A DNA stretch of 64,000 nucleotides from Apibacter sp. B3706 (GCF_011082725.1 NZ_CP049715.1:1116001-1180000); one strand, 5' to 3'. Shown: positions 42,354 to 52,584, counted from the stretch's first letter. Numbers and translations are program-made. Notes: generated by a model from the letters alone, not told the origin.

Positions 42354-43010
42354 TTATACTTCCATAAATTTTTGCAATTGATCAAATCTCTCTTTTAAAA
42401 GTTCTTGCTTGGAATCTTCAAAGTATTTGTTGGAAATTTGATATCCAAATCTCTCGAAAGTATCTCCAATGGAACTTATATTTTCTGCACTAATCTTAAG
42501 TACTATTTGAGTTGAGTCTTCATCGGTATTGACTAATAACATCCCTAATATCCTTCCATTATTGCTTTCTACTATATTTGCTATTTCACTGGTAGAATAT
42601 TTTTTTATAGGAGTCGTAATGATCATATAAACTCCATATTCGGTAGTAAACTGAAAGGAGGCCAATTCATCAATAACTGTTTCTTCTAATACTACTCCTA
42701 AAAATTTTTCTTGGTAAGATAAAATTGGGATTATATTAGTTTCATTTTCGCTAAAAACGCGTAAGGAATCAAAAAGTATAGCACTATCAAGTAGATAGAA
42801 CTGTTCTAAATCTAAAAGATGATCTTTTAATGATTCTGATTTATCTAAATCTCTAATGATATTTAAACCTATATTTCCTTTTACTCTTCCTTTACATATA
42901 ACAGGATAATGGCTAACTCCCAGATCAATCATCAATTGCTCTGCTCTTGCAACGCTGTCATTTTCATAGAGAGTTAATACATCATTTGAAATATAATTGC
43001 TAATTATCAT
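42354..43010 (-). CDS. CBS-pair plus ACT-domain protein (AcuB-like)
   Basis: A 218-residue protein. Two CBS motifs occupy residues 1-120 (ENDSVARAEQLMIDLGVSHYPVI and SYQEKFLGVVLEE), which usually bind adenosine nucleotides. The C-terminal part (YMIITTPIKKYSTSEIANIVESNNGRILGM, core EIANIVESNNGRILG) fits an ACT domain. It is an energy- or metabolite-sensing regulator placed before nadK and likely co-expressed with it. The target is unknown. Confidence 0.85.
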   Translation of the reverse strand: MIISNYISNDVLTLYENDSVARAEQLMIDLGVSHYPVICKGRVKGNIGLNIIRDLDKSESLKDHLLDLEQFYLLDSAILFDSLRVFSENETNIIPILSYQEKFLGVVLEETVIDELASFQFTTEYGVYMIITTPIKKYSTSEIANIVESNNGRILGMLLVNTDEDSTQIVLKISAENISSIGDTFERFGYQISNKYFEDSKQELLKERFDQLQKFMEV

Positions 43011-43061
43011 TATGCTAAGATATAATAAGATTTTTGAGTAACCAAAATTTTAAAATTTTGT

Positions 43062-43397
43062 TCATCTCTTTTTAGTTATTTTTTTAAGCACCTCTGTATA
43101 AGATAGTTTAATAAGATTTTTTATAAAATCATCCGTTAAATTTCCATTCATAAAAACTGTAATCCAATACTTTTTATTCATGTGATATCCGGGTTGTATT
43201 TCCGAATAATTTTCTCTTAACTCCAATGAATATTCTGCCTCACATTTTAAAATTATTTTAAAATCCGGATCATATAGATTAGTTAATGCAAACATCTTAC
43301 CCTTTACTTTGAAAACTAAAGTTTTTTCATCAAAAGGCAAACATTCTTCCACATCTGAAAATTGTAAACAATATTCTCTAAATTCTTCGATATTCAT
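43062..43397 (-). CDS. MmcQ/YjbR family protein
   Basis: A 111-residue protein with the MmcQ/YjbR layout: a start EEFREYCLQFSDVEECLPF, the KTLVFKVKGKMFAL strand pair, FKIILKCEAE and GYHMNKKYWITVFMNG. The family has a CyaY-like fold and is thought to bind DNA, though the role is unproven. It is 51 bases upstream of the CBS/nadK pair on the same strand. Confidence 0.88.
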   Translation of the reverse strand: MNIEEFREYCLQFSDVEECLPFDEKTLVFKVKGKMFALTNLYDPDFKIILKCEAEYSLELRENYSEIQPGYHMNKKYWITVFMNGNLTDDFIKNLIKLSYTEVLKKITKKR

Positions 43398-43503
43398 AGA
43401 TTGATTAGCTTAAATTTTAAAAATTTTAAATTTAAGATAAAAAATTAGATTATAAGATTTCATATTAGTACATTTGAATGAAATGCTATAAATTAGTTAT
43501 CAT

Positions 43504-44748
43504 ATGAAAAAAATATTTTTTATAGTTTATTATATTTTGATAAGTATATCTCTTTATTCACAAAAAACATTTTTAATTAAACATTTTGATTCTGATTTTT
43601 ATGCAAAACAGTGGGCCGGCTTTTATTTATATGATCCTGTGCAAAAAAAGGAAATTTTTAATTATAATGGTAATAAGTATTTTATTCCGGCATCCAATGT
43701 AAAAATTTTTACCTTATATACCGGATTGAAATTAATTTCTGATTCTATACCTTCCCTAAAATATGTTTCCAAAAATGACACGCTTTATATTTGTGGAACA
43801 GGAGATCCAACTCTATTGGAACCCTATTTTAAACAAAATAAAGTAATTAAATTTTTAAAAAATCGAAAAGAAACTATAGCTTTATTTACAAAAAATTTTG
43901 ATGATACTATCTACGGCCCCGGTTGGTCTTGGGAAGATTATAAAGAATATTTTTCACCTGAACGCACTTCTTTTCCTATGTACGGAAATTTAGTAACTAT
44001 TTCTTCACCAACTCAAGCATATCCCTCTTATTTTATAAATGATATACTATTGGACCATAAAGAAATTGTAAGAGATTTAAGAAAAAATAAGTTTCATTAC
44101 TCCGATAATAAAAAAATGGAGATACCCTTTATTACTTCCGATTCGTTAACTAAAATACTACTGGAAAGGGAACTAAATAAATCCGTTTATTTAACCGAAA
44201 AATTTCCTGTTGAAAAACCTTCCTATTTATATAGCATACCCTGCGACAGTTTATACAGGAGAATGATGGTTGTAAGTGATAACTTTTTAGCAGAACAAAT
44301 TCTTCTGATGGGAAGTCTTTCCATTTCAGATAAACTTAACAGTTCCTCTGCAATACATCATATGTTGTCTTCTTATTTAAAAGATTTGCCACAAAAACCC
44401 AGATGGGTTGATGGATCCGGTCTTTCCAGATATAATAATTTTACTCCTAAAGATATGGTTTATGTTTTAACTAAGCTCTATGAAGAAATCCCGTATAAAA
44501 GATTAATTTCTTTATTTCCGGCAGGAGGTGTTAGTGGAACTTTAAAAAATAATTATAAAGGGAATCCGCCGTATATATTTGCAAAAACAGGAGGAATGAA
44601 AGGAATATCAAATCTGAGCGGATATTTAGAGACCAAATCGGGAAAAGTATTGATATTTAGCTTTATGAATAACAATTTCCAAGATTCATCCGGAGAAATA
44701 AAGAAACAGATGGAAGAAGTATTGGTACATGTGAGAGATTTTTATTAA
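43504..44748 (+). CDS. dacB: D-alanyl-D-alanine carboxypeptidase (PBP4/DacB type)
   Basis: A 414-residue penicillin-binding protein with a signal peptide and all active-site motifs: SxxK in PASNVKIFT, SxN in VVSDNFLAEQ and KTG in FAKTGGMKG. It removes the terminal D-Ala of, or cleaves cross-links in, periplasmic peptidoglycan. Compared with classical DacB it is somewhat short, with a reduced insert domain, which is normal in this phylum. Its stop is directly adjacent to the stop of the convergent RCC1 gene. Confidence 0.92.
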   Translation: MKKIFFIVYYILISISLYSQKTFLIKHFDSDFYAKQWAGFYLYDPVQKKEIFNYNGNKYFIPASNVKIFTLYTGLKLISDSIPSLKYVSKNDTLYICGTGDPTLLEPYFKQNKVIKFLKNRKETIALFTKNFDDTIYGPGWSWEDYKEYFSPERTSFPMYGNLVTISSPTQAYPSYFINDILLDHKEIVRDLRKNKFHYSDNKKMEIPFITSDSLTKILLERELNKSVYLTEKFPVEKPSYLYSIPCDSLYRRMMVVSDNFLAEQILLMGSLSISDKLNSSSAIHHMLSSYLKDLPQKPRWVDGSGLSRYNNFTPKDMVYVLTKLYEEIPYKRLISLFPAGGVSGTLKNNYKGNPPYIFAKTGGMKGISNLSGYLETKSGKVLIFSFMNNNFQDSSGEIKKQMEEVLVHVRDFY

Positions 44749-45867
44749 TCAATGTTTTACAGCACATGTGGATATTTGCGTAGGAATATTTCTGCTAAAT
44801 TCAATTCCAAATCCAAGTTCTCCGTAATCATTCCTCCCCCATCCCCATAAGCTCCCATCTTCTTTGATGCCTATACTATGCTCAAAACCGGCGGAAACTG
44901 TTTTCCATTGGGAATGATCCAATAATACGGGGAGATTTTTATTAACTTGGGTTCCGTCTCCTACTTGTCCGCTATTATTCTTTCCCCATCCCCAAAGTGA
45001 ACCGTCTTCTTGTATGCCTAAGGAATGGTATTCTCCTGCAGCAACCATTTTCCATTTAGAATGACCGATACGAACAGGAAAATCCTTATCCCGATTGGAT
45101 TTATCTCCTAATTGGCCAAATTCATTGTATCCCCAAGCCCAAAGGCTACCATCTGCTTGAATTCCTAAAGTATAGTCAAATCCGGACGTAATGTATTTCC
45201 ATTTACTGTAACCAATTCGTACAGGAATTGTAGAATATTTAAATTGGTCAGTCCCTAACTGACCGTCTTCATTATTACCCCATCCCCACAATGTCCCGTC
45301 TTCCTGTATTCCCATACTATAATTAAAACCTGCCGTTATAAACTTCCATCTTGCATTTCCTATTTTAATCGGTTTATTTTTATCGTCGGTGGTGCCATCT
45401 CCTAACTGACCTTCTTCATTGCTTCCCCATGCCCATAAAGAACCGTTTTCTTTTATAGCTAATGAGTGATATTCTCCGGCGGAAACACTTTTCCAATTGG
45501 AATGATCAATTTGAACCGGATAAATTTTAGTAAAATTTGTACCATTACCCAACTGACCGTTTTCATTCAGCCCCCAGCCCCATAAGGAACCATCTGATTT
45601 TATACCTAATGAATGATTGTAACCGGAATACACTAATTTCCATTTTTTGGAAGGATCCACTTCGGCAGGAAGGGATTTGTTTTGGTCGGAGCCGTCTCCT
45701 AATTGGCGTTTATCATTTTTTCCCCAGCCCCATAAGGTGCCATTATTTTGTATACCTAAACTGTAATAATTTTTTACTGAAATTAATTTCCAGCAAGCAT
45801 TAATTTGTCCATTTACATCAATAACATTTATACCTGCAAATGCCAAAACTATACAAATAAATTTCAT
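44749..45867 (-). CDS. Secreted RCC1-repeat beta-propeller
   Basis: A 372-residue protein with a signal peptide (FICIVLAFAGINVIDVNG) and seven repeats of about 49 residues with core WKxxSAGxxHSLGIQEDGSLWGWGxNxxGQLGDGT. Seven such repeats form one closed RCC1 propeller. RCC1 proteins mediate protein or GTPase contacts in eukaryotes; bacterial secreted copies may bind host or envelope proteins. No type 9 secretion C-terminal domain is seen. Repeats are still similar at DNA level, so recombination could vary their number. Confidence 0.88.
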   Translation of the reverse strand: MKFICIVLAFAGINVIDVNGQINACWKLISVKNYYSLGIQNNGTLWGWGKNDKRQLGDGSDQNKSLPAEVDPSKKWKLVYSGYNHSLGIKSDGSLWGWGLNENGQLGNGTNFTKIYPVQIDHSNWKSVSAGEYHSLAIKENGSLWAWGSNEEGQLGDGTTDDKNKPIKIGNARWKFITAGFNYSMGIQEDGTLWGWGNNEDGQLGTDQFKYSTIPVRIGYSKWKYITSGFDYTLGIQADGSLWAWGYNEFGQLGDKSNRDKDFPVRIGHSKWKMVAAGEYHSLGIQEDGSLWGWGKNNSGQVGDGTQVNKNLPVLLDHSQWKTVSAGFEHSIGIKEDGSLWGWGRNDYGELGFGIEFSRNIPTQISTCAVKH

Positions 45868-46007
45868 ACAACTTTTGCTTCCCTTTTTTTAAGCGTACGT
45901 AACGGTAAATATAAATTTCTCAATCAGTAAATGAGATTTACTTATCAAAATAAATTTATATTATAAACAAAAGTTGTATGTTATTTATTGTTATATAAAC
46001 ATTTTTT

Positions 46008-46601
46008 TTATTTTATATCTTTATTTTTTACTGTAAAGTGAGCTTCTAAATCAATTTCTCCTCCTAATAAAGCTGCAGAAGTGGCTTCAGGGTCTTTTTT
46101 TGCCGGTTGATGAAGTAAATAAATATATACTGTTGAAAAAGCTTGATCCTCTATGGTCCAGACCGTATGATGTCCTAACTTTCTGCCTAATGTATCAATA
46201 TTATCATGATCAGCATAAGTAATGCTTAACCCTTTAGAATCAACCTTCTGATAAAATACAAAATGATCATCGGCATCTTCAATAAAAATTTCATCGGTCA
46301 CATCGTGTAAATGATTTTCATGTTGTGAATAAAATTTTATTTCAACATTATACGTTCCTGCGGGTAAGCTAATATCCGTAATCGGTATTTCGGTGCTTCC
46401 TTCCGGTACTTCGTAAACATATTCTCGAATTAAATTTGGGTCTGAACTATTTCTAAATTGCAATATCACCTTTGACATTTCATCGTGATCGTGTTCCGGT
46501 AGGGAATTTAAAATGTCATCTCTGTCATGGGAAGAACAAGAAAAAATAGTAACTAAAAGTAAGGTTAACGGTAACCAATAGATTAAATTTTTTATTTTCA
46601 T
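46008..46601 (-). CDS. His/Asp-rich lipoprotein next to a TonB receptor
   Basis: A 197-residue lipoprotein (signal ending IFS-CSSHDRDD). It contains HDHDE, QHENHLHDV and GRKLGHHTVW, a density of His and acidic residues that suggests metal binding. It lies 17 bases after the TonB receptor gene in the same transcript. It may be a surface or periplasmic partner that passes metal to or from the receptor. The family is unknown to me; the metal is inferred only from composition. Confidence 0.65.
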   Translation of the reverse strand: MKIKNLIYWLPLTLLLVTIFSCSSHDRDDILNSLPEHDHDEMSKVILQFRNSSDPNLIREYVYEVPEGSTEIPITDISLPAGTYNVEIKFYSQHENHLHDVTDEIFIEDADDHFVFYQKVDSKGLSITYADHDNIDTLGRKLGHHTVWTIEDQAFSTVYIYLLHQPAKKDPEATSAALLGGEIDLEAHFTVKNKDIK

Positions 46602-46618
46602 ATATGTATTGTATATTT

Positions 46619-49039
46619 TTAAAAGTTAAATTGTATTTTTAATAAAAAGCTTCTTCCGCTTTCGTCCGTATAATAACGCAACCGATTCATATAATCTCTG
46701 TATGCGGTGTCAAAAATATTTCTTACACCTAATGAAATATTCATCGTGTGTATGGTTGTGATATCGAATGAAAAACCGGTAATAAAATCAAATAGCTGAT
46801 AAGCAGCAGGAGGAGAACTAATATCTAATGTTTCCGAAACCACTGCTCCATTTTTCACTATGTCAATTTCAAAATTATAATTAGGAAAGTGCGTTTGCTT
46901 AAACACCGAAGTGGAAGTAAGTTTTGCAAAATAATTTCTCCATTTTTTATTTTTATATTCTATTGAATTGATCCATTGTAAAGGAGGCATGGAAATTAAG
47001 GACGTTTTATTTTTTATATCTTTTCCTCTCAAATAAGAAAAATTAGTAGAAAATTTCAATGGTCCCAATATTTGATAATCAGCCATTACATCGATACCGT
47101 AAATTTTTGCATTGGTTTGTTTATATTGCCAAACCGGAAATGCTCCTCTAATAGTATATTCTGCACTTACAGGAATAGAGTTTATAAAGTCATTTATATA
47201 ATTATAATAAGCCGTTAATTCAAAAGTTAGCTTATTATCCAATCCAAACCCTTTATAGGTCGTCATGAACTTATTAGACTTCTCATTTTTTAAGTCTAAG
47301 TCTCCCAATTCAATAGCTGCGGCTGAATGATGCAATCCGTCGCTAAATAATTCACTTGGATTAGGTGCTCGACTACTTAATGAATAATTGAATGTAATTT
47401 CATCAAACTTTCCCAACTTTAATTTTAAGCCTAAAGTAGATGCAAAACCGTTATAGGTAAGAATCGGATTTACCAAATAATTGAGACCGGTATCTTTAAG
47501 TATTTTTTTTGAATATTTTTTATCGTAACCCAAAGATACCCATCGGCTTTTTTTATAAAATTTTAAAGCATCTATTTTTTGATGATCAAATCGTATTCCT
47601 CCTTCGATTAGTAATTTTTTACTTATAGTAAAATATTCAATCCAATAGAAGGAATAATTATTTTTTTCATAAAAGGGGATTAATGGACTTACGCCGGTAC
47701 CAGCATTTGGAAAATTTTCTTGATAAGAATAGCCGCTTCCTAATTTTGTTTTAAGTTTAGTATGGGCAATCGATTCGTAATCTAAATTGAGAGTATGTGT
47801 AGTTAAATCCAAATTGAGAGATGCCTTGTCGGCAAGTTCGCTTCTTCTGATATCATATTCTTTCCGATTATTAAATTGATATCCGTACACTAAACTTAAT
47901 TTACCAAAATTAAAATTATAATGAGTATTGAATTTAAATAAATTATGCTGAATTTTCTGTTTGGGCGCATCTATTTTCATCGTAAAATCATCAATAACTA
48001 AGGGTTGTTTATTATTGATGGCATTTAAAAGATTTTCCAGGTTACCTACATGCGCTGCTTTTAAAATACCAGTGTCTGAACCGAAATAACTATAGAATAA
48101 TTCTATGCCGTAATTTCTTTGATTTTTACCTACTTGAATTGAAAAATCATTTTCTTTAAGCCCCGTATTAGACATAATATAATTAGGCGTTGATAGATCT
48201 CCGGATCTTTTATAAGTACCTTGTAAGCGCATAGCCCATCCTTTTTTCCATCCTTTTTCAATTTGAGCTGTAGTATTTGCTCCTTTGCCGTTGGAAACAT
48301 AGGAAGTTATAAGACTTCCCGTAAGAGTATCTTTTGTATATAATTTTTTGGGTTCAACCAATACGATACCCCCGGTAGCATCGCCCGCATATTGTAATGC
48401 TCCCGATCCTTTAATGATTGAAATGGAATTGGCAACATTAAGGTCAATATCCGGAGCATGTTCAACACCCCATTGTTGATCTTCCTGCCTTATGGCATGA
48501 TTAAATATGGGCACTCGGCTGCTATGCAATCCATGAATAATTGGTTTAGCTATATTATTTCCCGTTTTTAATATACTCACTCCCGCAATCGAAGCTAATG
48601 CACTTGCTAAGTTAGTATCCGAAAATTCATTAATTTGATTTTTAGTTAATTTATTTTCTGTTGAAGTTTTAGTTTTTCCTAAAGATTTTCCAACGGTTAC
48701 TATTTGTTGTAATTCTTTTTCTTTACGTTCTAATGAAATATCTTGATTTAAATTATTCTTTACTGTTATTTCTAACGTTTGAGAACTATAGTTAGGATGT
48801 GAAATGATAAGTCGATACATTCCTGGACAAACATTGGAAATTGTATATTCTCCGGATAAATCAGTTATTGTTATGGATTCTTTTCCATTAGTTGCTATGA
48901 GTTGTATAGAACAGTTTTTTATTCCACGAGTGGAATGTAAATCGGTAAGTTTACCTTTAATATGCAAGGTACATTGAGCATACGATTTTATATTCAATAA
49001 AATAAGAAATGTAAAAAAAACGTATATTGTCTTTTTCAT
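46619..49039 (-). CDS. TonB-dependent outer-membrane receptor
   Basis: An 806-residue receptor: signal peptide, carboxypeptidase-like regulatory domain (residues about 23-105, IKGKLTDLHSTRGIKNCSI by parts), plug domain with IIKGSGALQYAGDATGGIVLV, and a 22-strand-type barrel ending in the C-terminal Phe of RSFLLKIQFNF. It imports a substrate by TonB energy. Flanking His-rich genes suggest a metal such as zinc or copper, or a metal complex. The plug segment HGLHSSRVPIFNHAIRQEDQQWGVEHAPDID by parts (HSSRVPIF, QQWGVEHAP) is shared with zinc/copper-type receptors. Confidence 0.88.
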   Translation of the reverse strand: MKKTIYVFFTFLILLNIKSYAQCTLHIKGKLTDLHSTRGIKNCSIQLIATNGKESITITDLSGEYTISNVCPGMYRLIISHPNYSSQTLEITVKNNLNQDISLERKEKELQQIVTVGKSLGKTKTSTENKLTKNQINEFSDTNLASALASIAGVSILKTGNNIAKPIIHGLHSSRVPIFNHAIRQEDQQWGVEHAPDIDLNVANSISIIKGSGALQYAGDATGGIVLVEPKKLYTKDTLTGSLITSYVSNGKGANTTAQIEKGWKKGWAMRLQGTYKRSGDLSTPNYIMSNTGLKENDFSIQVGKNQRNYGIELFYSYFGSDTGILKAAHVGNLENLLNAINNKQPLVIDDFTMKIDAPKQKIQHNLFKFNTHYNFNFGKLSLVYGYQFNNRKEYDIRRSELADKASLNLDLTTHTLNLDYESIAHTKLKTKLGSGYSYQENFPNAGTGVSPLIPFYEKNNYSFYWIEYFTISKKLLIEGGIRFDHQKIDALKFYKKSRWVSLGYDKKYSKKILKDTGLNYLVNPILTYNGFASTLGLKLKLGKFDEITFNYSLSSRAPNPSELFSDGLHHSAAAIELGDLDLKNEKSNKFMTTYKGFGLDNKLTFELTAYYNYINDFINSIPVSAEYTIRGAFPVWQYKQTNAKIYGIDVMADYQILGPLKFSTNFSYLRGKDIKNKTSLISMPPLQWINSIEYKNKKWRNYFAKLTSTSVFKQTHFPNYNFEIDIVKNGAVVSETLDISSPPAAYQLFDFITGFSFDITTIHTMNISLGVRNIFDTAYRDYMNRLRYYTDESGRSFLLKIQFNF

Positions 49040-49155
49040 AAAATAAATAATATAAGGTATGACTTAATTGAAAAAAGTTATATCCTTTAAAAAAGATATA
49101 AATACGGATCTTTTTTTCTAATTTTTATTAAAAAATCCGCATCATATTATTATTT

Positions 49156-49479
49156 TTATGAAAATATGGGAGGTGGCCTGTTGAAATAATTAGATTTATT
49201 TATATTTTTATAAAATATAAAGGTATAAATATCTTCAGGGTGATTAATTATTTCAGAGTGATGATGAAGTATAAATGTTGGGTCTTCCGCTACATCAAAT
49301 AATTGATATTTTCCTAAATGAAAAATAGTATGACATTGTTGGCAATGATCATGACTAATTTTGTTTACTTTATGTTGTTCTAAGTGAATATATTCCTGTA
49401 TAGAAAATATCTTAAATACGAATACTATCGAAAATAAAAGATAGATAATTCGTATTTTATTGGAATGAAGAAATTTCAC
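49156..49479 (-). CDS. Small His/Cys-rich membrane or secreted protein
   Basis: A 107-residue protein with one N-terminal hydrophobic segment (IRIIYLLFSIVFVFKIF) and a soluble part rich in His and Cys (SHDHCQQCHTIFH, ILHHHSEIINH), ending RPPPIFS. It resembles the short Cys/His proteins with a Pro-Pro end found beside TonB receptors in Bacteroidota. It is first in the leftward run with the receptor and the His-rich lipoprotein, so all three probably handle the same metal. Confidence 0.65.
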   Translation of the reverse strand: MKFLHSNKIRIIYLLFSIVFVFKIFSIQEYIHLEQHKVNKISHDHCQQCHTIFHLGKYQLFDVAEDPTFILHHHSEIINHPEDIYTFIFYKNINKSNYFNRPPPIFS

Positions 49480-49521
49480 TTTAGATAGTATAAATTATTT
49501 GGAAGCAAATTTAAATAAAAA

Positions 49522-49550
49522 AAATCTTTCATGAAGTTGAAAGATTTTTT
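49522..49550 (-). terminator. Terminator after galU
   Basis: AATCTTTCA-TGAAGT-TGAAAGATT, a nine-pair stem flanked by A residues on the left and T residues on the right. It lies seven bases beyond the galU stop and works in both directions. Confidence 0.85.
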
Positions 49551-49556
49551 ATTTTA

Positions 49557-50480
49557 TTATTTTTTGCTAACTACAGCTAATTTTTCTTTTTCTGCAATTT
49601 GTTTTTTTTCAAGTTCTTTGCCCAATTCAATAATGTAGTCATGCAAACTATCTTTTATTTGTGGATGTACCAGACCATATTGAATACTAGTTTTCATAAA
49701 ACCGAATTTATCTCCTACATCATAACGGGTACCGCAAAAATTACGAGCAAACACTCTTTGAATTTTATTAAGTGTATCAATTGCGTCTGTTAATTGAATT
49801 TCACCACCTGCTCCGGGAGCTTGATTTTCCAAAATACTAAATATCTCAGGTGTCAATAAATATCTACCGATAATTGCCAGATCACTGGGCGCATCTTCGG
49901 GCTTAGGTTTCTCTACAAAGTTGAGCACATTATACAACCCTTTTTCTATTTCTCTTTCAGGAGCGATAATTCCATATTTTGAAGTTTCTTCATGGGGAAC
50001 TTTCATTACAGCAATGGTAGAAGCATAGGTTTTTTCAAAATCCATAATTAATTGCTTTGTTAGTGGTATTTTATCTTCCATTATATCATCTCCTAACATT
50101 ACCACAAAAGGCTCATTACCTACAAATGCTTTTGCTTGTAATACAGCATGTCCTAATCCTCTAGGATGAGACTGTCTAATAAAATGTAAATTTATATCAG
50201 TCGTTTCTTCAACGAGTTTTAATAATTCCGTTTTATGCTTTTCTCTAAGATTAGCTTCTAATTCAGGATTGGAATCAAAATGATCTTCTATAGGTCGTTT
50301 TCCTTTGCCGGTTACAATTAAGATATCTTCAATACCGGAGTTTATAGCCTCTTCTACTATGAATTGGATAGTAGGTTTATCTACAATAGGAAGCATTTCT
50401 TTAGCCAATGCTTTTGTAGCTGGTAAAAACCTGGTACCTAAGCCAGCAGCCGGAATAACGGCCTTTTTTACTTTTTTCAT
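49557..50480 (-). CDS. galU: UTP-glucose-1-phosphate uridylyltransferase
   Basis: A 307-residue nucleotidyltransferase making UDP-glucose from UTP and glucose 1-phosphate. Motifs: the nucleotide loop [28 protein letters not shown] with its metal Asp, and [12 protein letters not shown]. Length and motifs fit GalU. It supplies UDP-glucose for surface glycans such as those made by the glycosyltransferases in this window. Single-gene transcript with its own terminator. Confidence 0.94.
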   Translation of the reverse strand: MKKVKKAVIPAAGLGTRFLPATKALAKEMLPIVDKPTIQFIVEEAINSGIEDILIVTGKGKRPIEDHFDSNPELEANLREKHKTELLKLVEETTDINLHFIRQSHPRGLGHAVLQAKAFVGNEPFVVMLGDDIMEDKIPLTKQLIMDFEKTYASTIAVMKVPHEETSKYGIIAPEREIEKGLYNVLNFVEKPKPEDAPSDLAIIGRYLLTPEIFSILENQAPGAGGEIQLTDAIDTLNKIQRVFARNFCGTRYDVGDKFGFMKTSIQYGLVHPQIKDSLHDYIIELGKELEKKQIAEKEKLAVVSKK

Positions 50481-50642
50481 AATTTTATAAATAACGGTTA
50501 AAAATAGCTAGTTCAATAAAATATATAAATGATTTATTTATGTTTGTTAATTCATATTTTATTTTATACAAATATAGAAAAAATGAACTTCAATTTCTTT
50601 CAATGAACAATATTAAATTAATTATTTAAATAAAAAAACATT

Positions 50643-51824
50643 TTAAAAATTTAATTTTCTCGACGATAAAAATGATACAGAAAATCCTATAAATAAAACA
50701 GTAATCAAGACAATAAGATAGTTAGTAAGATCGAATTTAACCGGAAATGGCATAAAAGGATTTGCCATGACTAATCCGAAATTAGATTGTAACCAGGTCA
50801 AAAAGGTTCCTAACACTAAACCTATAACTACTCCAAACATGGTAATGATAATTCCAATGGTAAAAAATAATTTTTTTAATCCTGAAATGCTATATCCCAG
50901 GGCAATAAGCGATTTGGATTGATATTTCTTATCCAATATTATAATAATAATAGCCCCCGCTAAATTAAATGAGGCAATTATAATTACTAAAATAAATATT
51001 AAATAAATAAACAATTGCTCTACTTTCATCATTTTTAAAAAAGAAGCATCTTGCTCTTGTCTATTTTGAATGATATAGTTCTTTCCCAGTTCGTCTTTTA
51101 ATTGCTTTTGCAAGGATTTTACATTGTTCTTAACTTTTAATTCAATTGAAAAAGCACTATTAGGTGGTAAATTCAAAAGATTGCGTGATAACTGTATGGG
51201 TACAAAAATATAATTTTCATATTGATCATTTAAAGCAAATACCCCCGTCATATGCACCGTTGCTTTTTTAAATGCATCATCCGTATTAGATATCAATTTT
51301 TTTCCCGGCTTAGGCATATATAAAGAAGCGTAATATTCTTTATCAATAGGAACACCCAGACGATAGGCTAAAGCATTACCAAAAGCTGCTTCATTATCGG
51401 AAGATGTGTTAGGAAATTTACCCGCTTGAAAACAAGTATCGATTTTTACAACTTTCAAAAAATTTTCATCCACCCCTTTAAGATATGCTATTTCATCCTT
51501 TTCATAAAACAAAACATATACTTTCTCTTCTATGACTTTCGTAAATGCTTTAACTTCTGAATGAGAAGAAAGAATTTTTTCAACCCTTTCAATATCAGGC
51601 AAGGTTTTACCTGTTGCAGGTAAAATTCTTAGATCGGGATTTACATCACTAAAAAGTTTAATATTAAAACTTTCTAATCCACTAAACACCGAAAGGATAA
51701 CAAACATAGCACAGGTAGCAATCGCTATGGCTGTTAAAGAAGTATACATAATGATACTTACAGCTTGAGTGCTCTTTTTGGATATAAAATACCTAAAGGC
51801 TATGTACCAGGATAGATTTTTCAC
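50643..51824 (-). CDS. FtsX/LolE-type ABC transporter permease
   Basis: A 393-residue permease: one N-terminal transmembrane helix, a large periplasmic domain (about 45-265) and three C-terminal helices with the FtsX domain (FILVIIIASFNLAGAIIIII and LIALGYSISGLKKLFFTIG). This is the LolC/LolE and MacB-like topology, so it probably moves lipoproteins from the inner membrane with an ATPase encoded elsewhere. It starts three bases after rbfA. Confidence 0.85.
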   Translation of the reverse strand: MKNLSWYIAFRYFISKKSTQAVSIIMYTSLTAIAIATCAMFVILSVFSGLESFNIKLFSDVNPDLRILPATGKTLPDIERVEKILSSHSEVKAFTKVIEEKVYVLFYEKDEIAYLKGVDENFLKVVKIDTCFQAGKFPNTSSDNEAAFGNALAYRLGVPIDKEYYASLYMPKPGKKLISNTDDAFKKATVHMTGVFALNDQYENYIFVPIQLSRNLLNLPPNSAFSIELKVKNNVKSLQKQLKDELGKNYIIQNRQEQDASFLKMMKVEQLFIYLIFILVIIIASFNLAGAIIIIILDKKYQSKSLIALGYSISGLKKLFFTIGIIITMFGVVIGLVLGTFLTWLQSNFGLVMANPFMPFPVKFDLTNYLIVLITVLFIGFSVSFLSSRKLNF

Positions 51825-51827
51825 AAA

Positions 51828-52187
51828 TTACAAAATAGGATTTTCATCTTTGCCTTTTAAAGCTTTCTCTATCTTTTCAACTGTATCTAAGGTTACATCA
51901 AGATAAAATATCAATTCGGGAACTTGCCTTACCTGTTTAGCAATTCTATTACCTAAAATTTTTCTAATTTTTGGATTAAGAATTTGTATTTCCTTCATTA
52001 AGGCCTCTCTGTACTCTTGCGGATAAATACTTAAATAGACTTTAGCCACTCCTAAATCTGATGACACTTTTACTTCAGTAACAGATATTAGTATTTTAGA
52101 ATTCATCTCCGCTGATTGTTTCCTAAAAATTTCAGCTAACTCTTTTTGTAATAATTGATTTATTTTCTTTTGTCTATTGCTTTCCAT
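51828..52187 (-). CDS. rbfA: Ribosome-binding factor A
   Basis: A 119-residue protein with the RbfA KH-like pattern: RQKKINQLLQKELAEIFR, then SVTEVKVSSDLGVAKVYLSI and RQVPELIFYLDVTLDTVEKIEKAL, split here into its known cores. It binds the 30S subunit during 16S rRNA maturation. Upstream, on the leftward strand, TAAATTTG at 52205-52198 resembles a -7 element. It is followed by the permease gene, a known flavobacterial pairing. Confidence 0.92.
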   Translation of the reverse strand: MESNRQKKINQLLQKELAEIFRKQSAEMNSKILISVTEVKVSSDLGVAKVYLSIYPQEYREALMKEIQILNPKIRKILGNRIAKQVRQVPELIFYLDVTLDTVEKIEKALKGKDENPIL

Positions 52188-52584
52188 AACTATTTTACAA
52201 ATTTAGATAATTTTAAGTACTGCAAAAATTTTAATTTTATAATCTTATTTCTATTTAATTTTTAAAATTATTTTACTAACACTACGTTATATCTATAATT
52301 TATATTAATTTATAATTAATAATTTCCATTTTATACGTATGAATTTTTATAATATACTATATGTATTTTAGTAATTAATTATCAAAATAAATAAAGTCCT
52401 ATTAAATTAAACGGTAAATTATAATTTATCCGAAAAATTTGAAACATTCAACAAATAAAAATTTCAGACGGATAAACTGTTTTTAACTAATATCTTAACA
52501 ACTCGAAGATTTAATTATAAAATAGTATTATTTTTGCTTATATATATAATAATGTATAATTAATAGATAATAAATAAATTAAAA
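52188..52584. other. AT-rich divergent intergenic region
   Basis: About 400 bases between rbfA and the mechanosensitive channel gene. Apart from a probable -7 element for rbfA near 52198-52205, I see no gene, hairpin or repeat in it. Confidence 0.5.
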
